A stretch of 64,000 nucleotides of DNA from positions 1,091,671 to 1,155,670 of the forward strand of contig QEOQ01000345.1 in the NCBI GenBank assembly GCA_010279815.1, in the 5' to 3' direction. This document shows positions 23,414-35,806 of this stretch, piece by piece. Source of the stretch: Brachionus plicatilis (taxonomy: Eukaryota > Rotifera > Eurotatoria > Ploima > Brachionidae). The position numbers and the translations under genes were made by a program. Below the pieces are notes generated by a model. The model made no database searches. It was not told the DNA's origin and saw nothing but the letters and a program-made list of their open reading frames with translations. The first letter of the stretch is position 1. Each line of letters starts with the position of its first letter.

Positions 23414-23555
23414 CAGAGTTGTTTTTAAGTCACAAGTCTTAAGTCAAGTCAAGTCAATGACTTAAAAAATTTTTTTTTTTTTTTTAAGTCAAGTCATGAC
23501 TTTGACTTAAATTTTTGTGACTTAGACTTAAAACTGTGACTTAAAAACAAGTCTG
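23414..23555. mobile_element. hAT-like MITE, 142 bp, with perfect 8-bp target duplication
   Basis: Ends CAGAGTTGTTTTTAAGTCAC and the complement of GTGACTTAAAAACAAGTCTG pair as terminal inverted repeats. The flanking octamers are GTTTAAAT at 23406-23413 and GTTTAAAT at 23556-23563, identical. CAGRG-type ends plus an 8-bp duplication are hallmarks of hAT transposons. The body is almost entirely AGTCAAGTC / GACTTGACTT repeats around a T run, so the whole element can fold on itself. No coding capacity. Confidence 0.88.
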
Positions 23556-23611
23556 GTTTAAATGAAGCTTTTTTATTGTTTAAAGATAGTTAGTTTTGTT
23601 CAAGTTTTAAA

Positions 23612-24752
23612 CAGAGTTGTTTTTAAGTCAGAAGTCTTAAGTCAAGTCAATGACTTAAAATTTTTTTTTTAGAAAAAGGCTAAGTAAAGCCGGACAGCTT
23701 GACGGTCAAAATTTTGGACCGTTTAAAAAATCGGTAAAAAAAAGCGGGCAGTCAAAGATACGGTCAACAATGTGGTGGGCGGTCGTTTAGCCGTTCAGTT
23801 CAGCAGCCAGAATTTTGGACTGCCACGCTGAAAAAAAAGAGGTTAAAAGATCATAAAAAATTAAAATATAAGATAATTAAATATTTATTAATTCAAAAAA
23901 AAACACATATTTTATTTAAAAAAATAAACAAATACCAACGGCCAACAATCACCCACTACCAACAACCCCAAACTACAAACAACTTTCTTCCAACAATAAC
24001 ACAACCAACTTCAAACCACTTCCAAAAACTATCAGAGGTCAACGGCCAACTATCAACATTTAACGGCCAACGGCCAACAACAACCACTAACAACAATACT
24101 ACTTCTTCTACTACATAACTACTATTATAACTACTATTATAACTACTATTATAACTACTATTATAACTACTATTATAACTACTATTATAACTACTACTTA
24201 ACTACTATAATATCTACCACTACTTCTACTTTACTTCTACTACTAATACTACTAGTACTTCTTTAAAGAAGTTACGTAGTAGGAGTAATAGTAGTATTGT
24301 TGTAGGTCTTTGGCCGTTGGTTGTTGGTAGTGGTTGAAAGTTGGTTGTGCTGTTGTTGGAAGAAAGTTGTTTGTAGTTTGGGGTTGTTGGTAGTGGGTGA
24401 TTGTTGGCCGTCGGTATTTTTATATTTTTTTAATTAAAATATGTGTTTTTTTTTTAAATTAATAAATATTTAATTATCTTATATTTTAATTTTTTATGAT
24501 CTTTTAGCCACTTTTTTTTTTCAGCGAGGCAGTCCAAAATTCTGCCCGCCAAGCTGATGGCTAAATGACCGCCCGCCACAATGTTGACCGTATCTTTGAC
24601 TCTTTGACCCGCTTTTTTTTAAACGGTCCAAAATTTTGACCGTCAAGCTGACCTGCTTAACTTGAACTTTTTCTAAAAAAAAAATTTTAAGTCATAACTT
24701 TGACTTAAATTTTTGTGATTAGACTTAAAAATGTGACTTAAAAACTAGTCTG
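23612..24752. mobile_element. Second copy of the hAT-like MITE, split by a foldback element
   Basis: The left part (23612-23670, CAGAGTTGTTTTTAAGTCAG start) and right part (24675-24752, ending GACTTAAAAACTAGTCTG) together make a copy of the 142-bp MITE. Flanking octamers GTTTTAAA (23604-23611) and GTTTTAAG (24753-24760) agree at 7 of 8 positions. The middle is occupied by a separate 1-kb element. Confidence 0.82.
23671..24674. mobile_element. Foldback element with arms of about 420 bp and a microsatellite centre
   Basis: Left arm about 23671-24120 and right arm about 24265-24674 are imperfect reverse complements: AGAAAAAGGCTAAGTAAAGC against AGAAAAAGTTCAAGTTAAGC at the tips, and long C/A-rich sequence (CCAACGGCCAACAATCACCC) against G/T-rich sequence inside. 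The centre is a 12-bp tandem repeat, CTACTATTATAA, at about 24118-24200. Base composition of the inner arms is strikingly strand-asymmetric. It sits in the T/A tract of the MITE; a target duplication cannot be told apart from that tract. No ORF. Confidence 0.8.
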
Positions 24753-25067
24753 GTTTTAAGTAAATCTATATTTTAAAGGGTAAAAAATTAATTTTTATCA
24801 AAAGGATGTCAATTTCAAAAATTTTCCGACTTGTATTGATTCAAAGCATTTTTTAACCGAAAGGAAGCGGTCAATTAGGGTTTTCTTTAATTATTTGATT
24901 GCTTGATTTAGAAGTAAAATCAAATCTAAATAAAATAGCATCAATTTTTTAACATTTATACAACAAATATTATTATTATTATTCGCAAAAAACTTAACTT
25001 TCTAGATTGATATTATGCAATTTTTTTTTTATTCTTTATTTTTTAAGACATCGCGCGTATATGAATA

Positions 25068-25100
<33 letters not shown>
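25068..25100. repeat. AAT microsatellite
   Basis: About eleven consecutive AAT units. No other significance seen. Confidence 0.9.
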
Positions 25101-25819
25101 TAACATTAGATTATTAATTAAGATTTAACAATATTTTCCTTATACAGCAAATAAAATTTAATTCCTTATTTAATTTTTAACAATAGTTTCCTAAATTAAG
25201 ATTTGACATTAAACTCACCGACATTAATTTTTTGAGAACAAAATATTTTAACATCAATTTACAGTAAACTGCCAAATTTCAGGTCAATATCTAATTCTGA
25301 TCGAAAGATATTTGAAAAAACCGATCATTTTACTGAATTTTCACTTTTTCAAAAAGTCTTGAAATTTTAATGGATTTTTATAATAACTCCTGTAAAAATC
25401 ATCCTGTTAAAACAAAAAAAAAGCACTGTTTTACCAAGATAAAATATTCTACAAATTTTTATATCATATTGGTATTCGAATTTTCTTGACAACAGAGGAC
25501 AATTTTGTGTCAGGATATGTTTCACACCTTAGCATAAAGCATGCGGAAAAATTAAAAACTAATAAACCATTATTATTTAAAAAAAGAGACAAAATTCTGT
25601 ATCAGAATGTAAATTTTCATAATTTTAATTAATTATAAAAAATTGCACGATTTTAAATCTTTTAATCGGCTTGGCAACAATAAGAAACAAAACTATCCAT
25701 TTGATAAAAGATAAATTATTTACTGAATTTTAAAAAATTCAAATCGAAGCTTTTATTTAAGAAAATTAAATTTGTCGAATAATTGTTTGTTGAATCTATC
25801 AAAAAAATATTTTTTTAGA

Positions 25820-26135
25820 TTAATCAAAAATTAAATCTGATTCTGTAAAATAATCAGCTAAACGTTTGCCTCTTAATCCACTACAAGAACATATTCTTCC
25901 ACAAGGATACCAACGAATTCCTCTTCTACACCATTTTATTCTATCCCCACAAGAACCCCCTAAAAAAGATTAAAGTGAATTTTTAAATAAATTTTTTTTA
26001 GATCATTGAACCTCTACTAAAACAACCACCATCCTGACATCCCTAACCATTACTGCAGCAGTGTCCTGTGTCCGTAAATCTCTGTTGCGAATCCCAAAAT
26101 CAAAAAAATAAAAGCACAATTGAATGGCTTTTCAT
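25820..26135 (-). pseudogene. Small cysteine-rich secreted-peptide-like gene, apparently broken
   Basis: Two segments, 26135-26012 and 25959-25820, join in phase across a 52-bp GT..AG intron to give an 88-codon frame ending in TAA. It begins with ATG and a short basic-hydrophobic run (MKSHSIVLLFF) that looks like the start of a signal peptide. The rest contains nine or ten cysteines, including a CC pair, CQDGGCF and, in the second exon, PCGRICSCS, as in small disulfide-rich secreted peptides. Two in-frame stops (TGA at the end of the hydrophobic run, TAG after the CC pair) interrupt exon 1. The second exon is clean. It may be a pseudogene, or exon 1 may be read differently. I do not recognise the family and assign no function. 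Confidence 0.4.
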
Positions 26136-27604
26136 TCCTGGTGAATAACTATAGTTAGAAAAAATATTTATACCTATAAATTGAATTTAATAAATAGAAC
26201 GCAAATTTTCTTATTTATACTGAAATTGAAGAAATTTTATAGGCAAAAAGAGAAATTTCGTAAATTTTACTTTAAATAGAGTCAATTATAATTAATATTC
26301 TAGATATTATGATTAAGCATTAGTTAGCTTCATTTAAATATTTTTTTTCAAACGATTAGGCAGAAACTCAAAAATTTTTTTTATGGAATTTAAACATTAG
26401 TTCTATGAATGCTGAGTTTTATTGCGGCCCATCTCTAACCAATATTTTTAATTAAAAATGAATAATGTTTTTGTATAAAAACTTCAAAAATTCTATTTAT
26501 ATAAAAAATAATGAAGAAGAATGAGTTTGGTTGCTCAGAGCCATTTTAAAACTTTTTAAAAAAAACTATTATATTACAAACATACTCAAAATGTAGAAAA
26601 TAAATTTTGCTCAATTTGCAATATGTCAAAAGAAAATGGCTAGCAAAAATATGTTTTTAATTAAAGATGTTAGGGATTTCTTTTTATAAAAAAGGGTAGT
26701 TGGTTGTTCCCTAAAATACGAATTTTAAGAATCACCTAACATCCAAATCCGAATCTTTTAACTGTACTAAAATAGGGATCCTGATTTTTTAAGTTAAAAA
26801 AAAAGTTTTAAAATAAAAACAAAAACTGAATAAAAGTTAAAAAATTATAAAAAGAAAAATTCTGATTCTCAACTTAAAGCAGAATGCCAACCAACCATCA
26901 AACCATAAATAACTCTATAAAAATAAGCATTTTTTAGTCATATAAAACTTAGATGATTGGGATTTTTAAAGCTCATCCCAATGTGTCAGTGAAGAACCAA
27001 TCAAACTTCCAGTGAAGATTTTCAGGGTTCAAATTTTGTTTAAATTTTGTTTTGTTTCAATTATCCCTATTTTAGAATTTATTTAAATTCCGATCCGTAT
27101 TTTTGAATTTGAAAATCTGTATTTTAGGTATCTAAAATCTGAGTTGGAATTTAAGTACAACCAGCCGAGATTTATTAAAATTAGTGGTGAGGAAAATTAT
27201 GGACAAAATTACATGTTTCACATAGTTTAATTGAACAAATCAGACAAAATAAAGAATTAAAAAAAAGTTTATTAAAAATTAAAAATTTTGTGCTTTTACA
27301 CCCATTCTAAGTACCCGGTATTCTTTTAAAGCTAGCTAAGAAAATACCTGCTCAAATTTTGAAATTCTAAAAAATTCACTTGCCACAACTTATCCTCTCT
27401 GACACTATTCCTCAATTAATTCAATAATTTCTTGGCCATTTTACGATCTAAAATGAATCAAAAAATAAAACAAAGAAGCATGTTTCAAAAAAACGAATTT
27501 AATTTTATTCTAGATAGAACCGAAGTTCCTAGATTTATTTTTTTATGTGATTTGTATAAATAACAAAATTAATTGATTCCCAAGATAGTCATTGAATCAC
27601 TTAT
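26136..27604. other. Intergenic, AT-rich, nothing recognised
   Basis: 1.5 kb with no ORF, RNA gene or clear repeat. It includes the 3' flank of the TFIIF beta gene (minus strand). Confidence 0.5.
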
Positions 27605-28668
27605 TTACATTGTTTCGATCATTCCATCATCATCATCGTCATCATCATCTAAATCGTCAAAATCATCATCTTCGTCTTCCTCATCCATTAGGGCATCGTC
27701 ATTCTCAATTTCTTTTGTTAATTTTGCAGCAGCAGCTTTCTTCTTTTCATCTACAGAGCCACTACCAGTCTGCTTGAAATCATCTTTTAGTTCCCATGTA
27801 TTTTTGTGATCACCTTTGGCGTTATATCTACATATTTCATGTAATATCTCTTTCAAATAGCTCTAGTAAAATAAAAAAATAAATAAAAATTTTTTGAATA
27901 TTTTTAATAATACTGTCGGCTGTTGAGTAATTTTGACCAAGTCTTTTATGTTATAAAACTGATGCTTCTGGAATGCATTGAATAAAATATCCAAAACCTC
28001 TTCTTTTTCCTTGCGCAATTTTTTCACTTTGTCCTTCTTTTCCATTCGTTCTGCATGGAAAGATTTTGGAAGAAAATGTGTTCGTGGAACAAAATCGCTG
28101 GCAATTTTGATTTGTCTTTTCGGTTCAGTAAAACTCCGAACAGTTTCTTTTTTTAATTTTAGGTAACTTGTATCATTTTGAACCGGAGTGCATTCAGCTC
28201 GTTGCATTACCTTGCCGCAAATTTGCAAATTTTCTTTGCCTCCTTCTTCTGTTTGTTTTAGAACGTAAACAGATTGATTATTGAATGGTGTCATTACAAA
28301 TTTGTGCTCAACTGGAACTGGTTGCTCCAAAGTCCTATTTCCAACCTTTATGTTGACAGTTTTTCCCAATGATTCATTCAAATGAAAAGCGACTTCTTGA
28401 GCAGATTTCTGACCGACTCTTGATTAAAGAAGTTAGAACATTTTTCGAAATTAAATATTTTTTCTCACTTGGACTGAGTTATTCTAATAACACCAACATC
28501 AGTGTTATCTTGAGCTTCGTTCCATTTAGTAGCTAAATATTTGGGTACTTTAACGAGCCAGACACCTGTTGAGGATTTAGAGCAGTCTAATAATGTCGGG
28601 CCAACATTTCCGATTACATTGCTAGTAGAGCTTGTTTGATTAGAACTTGAAGCTTTTGGATCCGACAT
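27605..28668 (-). CDS. GTF2F2: General transcription factor IIF subunit 2 (TFIIF beta, RAP30)
   Basis: Exons 28668-28469, 28418-27914 and 27862-27605 join in phase (introns 50-51 bp) to 320 residues; the human protein has 249. TFIIF beta pairs with TFIIF alpha, brings RNA polymerase II to promoters and acts in initiation. The dimerisation domain starts with TGVWLVKVPKYLATKWNEA, near-identical to RAP30, and includes MQRAECTPVQND. The C-terminal winged helix reads EVLDILFNAFQKHQFYNIKD, then LVKITQQPTSYLKEIL and HKNTWEL. A Ser/Asn-rich N-terminal extension of about 25 residues and a strongly acidic tail (a run of Asp near the end) are additions to the human form. The acidic tail is encoded by GAT/GAC repeats that give a CATCATCAT microsatellite on the plus strand. 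Confidence 0.96.
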
Positions 28669-30647
28669 GATATTTTCTTAGCAAAATAGTATTTTTTCAT
28701 TTTCGAATTATTTAAAAAGCAAAATAAAATTGCAAAAATAATTTAAATTTGCATTTTTTTGTGAAATTAATTTTAGCAAGGAGCAAATTTAAGACAAATT
28801 GTACATTTTTATTTTTTTCTCATCTTTTTTATAAACAAAGGCGACTAACAGCCCATGTCACAGTAAATGATACCTAAGTAGTATTTAGCAAAATTGTATT
28901 TAATATTCAAATTTTTAATTAAAATTTATTTTTATAAATCGAAAAATTTTTTATAAAACTAAAAAGCTTACTCTTTTTACATTATTTAAAAGAATGGGGA
29001 ATAGTAAGACCAATAATCGATGAAATTTTAAATCCTAAAAAATTCGCGCTTTGACAATAAATTTGCTAGACATTTAATTAAAGAATATAATGAATCATTT
29101 ATGACCTTAAAAAACAAAGCCAATCTTTTATCTAATATATGCTTGATACGCAATTTTTATGAAATCTAAAACGACTTTTGAAAGTAAAAACTTTACCAAG
29201 TAGAATTCCGAATTCTACTTGGATTCGGAGTTAAAGGCTTTAATTTGCACTTTTAAAAGAATTATCATTTAACAAAATTTTGACTAGGATTTTTAAATAA
29301 ATTTAAATTTAGTAAATTAATTAATTTGAAATAAATTTGGGTTTTATTTACAAAACTTTTGAAAATACCTAAAAAAAATCCATTAAAAAAATTTATCTTT
29401 TATTTATTATTTCTAATGAAAAATGAAGCATTGTTCAGACATGATTTATTTATCATTTAATAAAAAAGGGCATAATAAATAATTTAATAAAACATTTAAT
29501 AATTAAATTTTCTTGAATTAAACTCAATGAGATGAAAATATTCTCTGTCTCAGATTTATATTACTTAAATTTGAAAGTTGACTAACTTTTTTGGACATTG
29601 AAATTATTTTTTAAAATGATAAATATCTAAAAACACGACAATTTTAAGTATATTAGTAAAAAAAATTTTATTATCAGTGAAGCTACTTTTGACCAATGGT
29701 TTTTTCAACAAGAAAGCGCTCCAAAACATATAGCTTATTGTGTGAAATATTAGTTTGATGAGCATACATTGATTTGGACAATATAACTAGATGGTGAAGA
29801 TAATAAAATTAGAAACTAAATTGAGTATTCTGATTCAGCAATTTATCCTGTTACTTGAACATTTAAAAGACCAATTTCTTCTTTCTTAATGTTAACTTTC
29901 TTAAAATTATATTTAAAAACATCAAATGTCAAAATTAAAAGATTCCAAGAGTTGATTAAATTTTATTCTCTTGCTTTTATAAGCTTAGGAAGGTCAAAAA
30001 ATTATTTCAACAAATACAAAAAAGAAGCTTTTATTTTTCAATTATATTTTATTTGTAAGTGCTACTTTGATCTGACATTTCCTGGTAATTATAGGTAAAA
30101 ACGCGAATTATTATCCTATTTTAGAAATAAAAGGATATTTTGGAATTATTTGTTTTAGTGATTTTATAAGGAAAAAGATGCTTTTTTACCTAAAACTACC
30201 AGGAAACGTCATATCATAGCAGCACTGATAAAACAAAACTGCAAATAAAATTGATTATTTTCAAAAAAGTTGATAAAAATGGGCTTTTATCACAAAATTT
30301 TTAGTGTGTACTTAGAAAAAAAAGTAAAGTTTCTTTATTTAATAATATTAAAAATAAATAATTATTTTTAATATTATAGAAACTTATAGAAACGAATAAG
30401 AACAAAATTTCAACAATTATTTTTGTAAAATCATGAAAAAAAGTTAAAAAAAATTTTAAATTCTATGCTGTTTTATTATTGTTTATTAAAAAAAAAAAAG
30501 TTTAACTAAAAGTTTGGAATCAAAAACGTGAAATAGATCATCAAATATGGTATTATTTTTAAAGTAATCAAAAAATAAGAAAAAATCAGATCAGAAATAA
30601 TAAAAAAAAAACCCAAATTAATAGCATAATTAATCCTAGCGATATCC
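28669..30647. other. Intergenic spacer with one MITE-like element
   Basis: AT-rich, without ORFs I trust. At 30058-30226 a short inverted-repeat element is present (listed separately). The region upstream of TFIIF beta should contain its promoter, but no motif stands out. Confidence 0.5.
30058..30226. mobile_element. Short inverted-repeat element, about 170 bp
   Basis: The left end AGTGCTACTTTGATCTGACA, then TTTCCTGGTAATTATAGGTA, pairs with the reverse complement of the right end (AGTGCTGCTATGATATGACG, then TTTCCTGGTAGTTTTAGGTA), about 45 bases with several mismatches. No ORF and no clear target duplication. Consistent with an old MITE. Confidence 0.5.
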
Positions 30648-32197
<1,550 letters not shown>

Positions 32198-35100
32198 TTT
32201 TTATTTGCTCTATTAAACAAAAAATTTATTTTAGTCTCTATATTAAAATAAATCATTCTTAAATTGAAGAAACACAGCTTAAGTTTTGAATTAAATTTAC
32301 AAAATTTTAATTTTTTGTCAAAAATTATTATTTTATATTTTTATTATAGAATTATTATTTCCGTCTTAAACTATTTTAAATATAATAAAAATATAAATAT
32401 TGATTGATTTAATTGTCTAATCGGTTTTGAATTTCTCGGAATAGTTCTTCTTGTTCAGAATTTAGTAAAACATTGGTGAAAGTTAATTGTTAACTTAGTT
32501 TTAACCTAAACTTGATATGTAACAAAAATTCAAAATACTTTTCTCAAAATTTTGTAAAATAATTTTGAGTAAAAAAAGCAAGCCTTATATTAGACATTTT
32601 TTAGGTTTAAAAAAAATAAAAATTAAACAAAATTAATTTTTTGTCTATCTTAAATAAAACTATTACGTTTTTATTTTTAAAGAATCTTGTGTAATAATCA
32701 TGTAAAAACCAGTAACTTAAACCTAATTAAAAAAACGCTTAAATAACATGCGATTTCAATTTATCTGATAAACAACTCCATTTTTCTCATGCTTTCTTCA
32801 CTTTTTTTAATTATTTTAAGATATATCAAATTTATCTCTACAAATTTGCTGAAGAACAATAATAATTATCTTATCATGACTTGATCAATTGACCAAATGA
32901 TAATATAAACCCTGGGTAATATTGGACAAAAAAACATGCCATTATTCTCATAATGAAAAGAATTCAATATTTCTACAATCACTTATAATTGTTTAATAAA
33001 CTAATCTTACAGATTGAATGATAAGCAAGTCTTGAGATATATAACAACTTTATGGGTGACGGCAGAGTCCTCAAAATGACATTTAACACCCTAAATATGA
33101 GCATTTATAAGCAAATAACTAATTTTTAAAATAAGCATTTTTTTAAAATTACGAAATCAAATTTTTTTGAAATAATTTTTAAGGTGTATTAGGGTGGAAT
33201 ACCTGAAGTTTAGATTTAAGATATTTTAAATATTACGTTCTATAGTATTTTAATTAAATTCATTTTAAAAAATTGAAATATTTCATTGCTAAATTATTCT
33301 TTTTAGTATGTAAATTTGCTCTTAAGAGTTGAAAAAAATGAAAATGAATTACAATATGTTCCATTAATACATCAACTGTATGTAATACATGACTACATTT
33401 TTTTAAATCTGAGTCAATATTTTTCCAGTTTTAGTACACCAAAAATTTAAAAAATAAACTTTTTATCGAGACAAGCTAAAATAGTCTACTTGTCTAGTCT
33501 AGATAATAATAAAAACTATTCATTATTTAAAAAAGTCATTCTTAAAAAACTTGATATTAGACAAAATATTAATCCCAAAAATAATCAAATTGGCTATCAA
33601 AAACTTGCGTTTATATAGATTAAATTTTCAAAAGGGTTTTAGGTCAGTAATAAAAGAAAATTAAATAATTGACTTAGATTTTAAAAATAAGACTTATCAA
33701 TATTTTTCCTAAATCAAACGAAATATCTCAAATTTGATATGTGTCAAAAATTCCAAAGAATTTAGTTTATTTTAAGATTAAATTGATAATATATTTTTAA
33801 AATATCTTCTATTATTTTACCTCATAATATATTTTTTCAAGTATATTGAAAAAAGTCTTATTTAAAAATAAAAAAATCCAACACTCAATCTTACAGTGTT
33901 TAATTCTATTCAGCATTTACGCAGTATTTAACAATTTTTTATGAACTACAATCTAAATTATAATCTCATTGCCCGATTTTTTAATTGAAAAATAAATCTC
34001 AAAATACAATATACAATAGATTTTTTTAAAAAAATATAGCATCAGTGGCTTTGTAAAATTTTAAAAAATTGTCAAGTAGTTGTTTTGTAAACTCTGAAAC
34101 TGCTAAAAGCATTTTTGTACACAAGCTTTTTTTCAAAAATCAGTATTATTTGGGCTTTAACTGAATTTAATCAAATAATTACAGAAAAAATTCAAATCAA
34201 ACCAAATTTCTGCAAAACGAAAAAAAAACCCATTTACAAATAAATTTATGAATTAATTAAGGACAAATAATAATTAAACATCAATTTTTTTTTAAGAATT
34301 AATATTTATTTTAAGGAAAAAAAACTAATATCGATTAGAATCGATTCCAAAAAAATTGAAAACCAAAAAAAAATCATAAAAATATTAACTCTTTTTGAAT
34401 AACTCAAAAAAATAATTTTTTAAGTCAAAATATTTTTCTATTAGACAATTATTTATTTAAAATGTTTTAAAATAATTCGAGTAAATTAAAAATTATTGTT
34501 AATATTGATTTTTGTTAAGTCTTTAGTGCTTTTTTTCAATTGAGTTGAATCGATTTAACCATGTAATAAACATTGTTGAATGGAATATTGTAAAGAAAAC
34601 AGAATCGAAGGATTAGTTGATCATAAAATCATTCAAACTCTAAATAGAATTTATTGGAATGAAATTTCTGTTTTTTACATTTCTAGAGTTTTTTTGTTTC
34701 ACTTTTGCTGTTTTTAAAAAATAATTTTTTATTTTAATTAAGTGAAGTTATGAGTTCGCTCAAATTATTTTTAAAAAAGTTATTCAATACTTAATATTAA
34801 ATAATTCAAATTTAAAAAAAAAATTTAAAGGCATTTAATTGTCAAAGGGAAAAAATAAAATATAGTTTAAAAAAAAATCATATTACAAACAATTTTTTAT
34901 TTTAAAAAAATGCCAACGCTTGATTCTTTGAGAAATTTTTAAATCTGGTTTTATTGGATATTAAATTTTTTTAAGTAATTTTTTGATAAGTTAAGAACTT
35001 AAGAATTTTTTAATTCTTAAAAATTACACTGTTTTTTTTTTAAATTTTTTTTTCGAAAAATTTTAAATATTAACAAGTATTGAATTAACATTAAAATAAT

Positions 35101-35806
35101 TCAAATCTTTTTCATCAAAAAAAGAAGAACCAATTTTTACTGGGTAATAAATGTTGTGTAGAAGATCAACATGATTTTGTATTAATTCAATTCTTATTTT
35201 AAGCTATTTAAACTTTTTATATGTTAATTCAATAATGTCCATGATAATTTAATTAATTTTTAGACAAGAAAAATCAAGAAAAAAAATTTTAAATAATGTC
35301 TAAAATCATTACAAAAGCACCTTTATTTTAATCTAAACCTATTTATAATTTTAAAGTTTATCATGTTAAATCAAATATTAAAGTAATCATAAGTTTGAAT
35401 AAGATACAGACAGAGGTGTGTTATTTCGACGCATCAAAAAACCTAGCATAAACTAAAAAAATGTCATAAAATATAAATTCATATTAAAATTCTAACCTTT
35501 CCAGATATCTCAAATAATTTAACTTTTTAATTTCAAATAAAAAATCTAAAAATTTTAAAATCTCAACCCTCTAAAATCAATCTCACTAAATTAAAATAAA
35601 AATTCATTATTACTTTACCCTTGTAAGAATTTGGGATAAAATTTTTTTTAAATAACCGCTTCTAAATAATTAAAAACTTAAAAATTTTATACAAAGACAA
35701 TTTTCTATGCTTCTTGTAAAATGTTCAATTTATGCTAAAATTTTAAAATCCAATAATTTAACAATTTAAACCAAATCCATGCTGATAAAATTTGATCAAT
35801 CTAAAA
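32198..35806. other. 3.6-kb intergenic region, no gene recognised
   Basis: Divergent spacer between tryptophan dioxygenase and the helicase. Extremely AT-rich with stops in all frames. It should contain two promoters and perhaps small upstream exons of the helicase gene, which I searched for and did not find. No repeat boundary is clear. Confidence 0.45.

Larger units (their letters stand above)
21653..25819. other. 4.2-kb repeat-rich intergenic region
   Basis: No gene is visible. It holds an inverted-repeat MITE (22482-22780), two hAT-like MITEs (23414-23555; 23612-24752), the second split by a foldback element (23671-24674), and an AAT microsatellite (25068-25100). The remaining sequence is plain AT-rich DNA with scattered stops in all frames. 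Confidence 0.6.

Noticed and set aside
27573..27809. Plus-strand ORFs rich in serine or histidine opposite the TFIIF beta tail
   Set aside because: They are shadows of the acidic Asp-rich tail on the minus strand.
29889..30098. 69-residue plus-strand ORF
   Set aside because: Lies in spacer and runs into the MITE at 30058; no domain.
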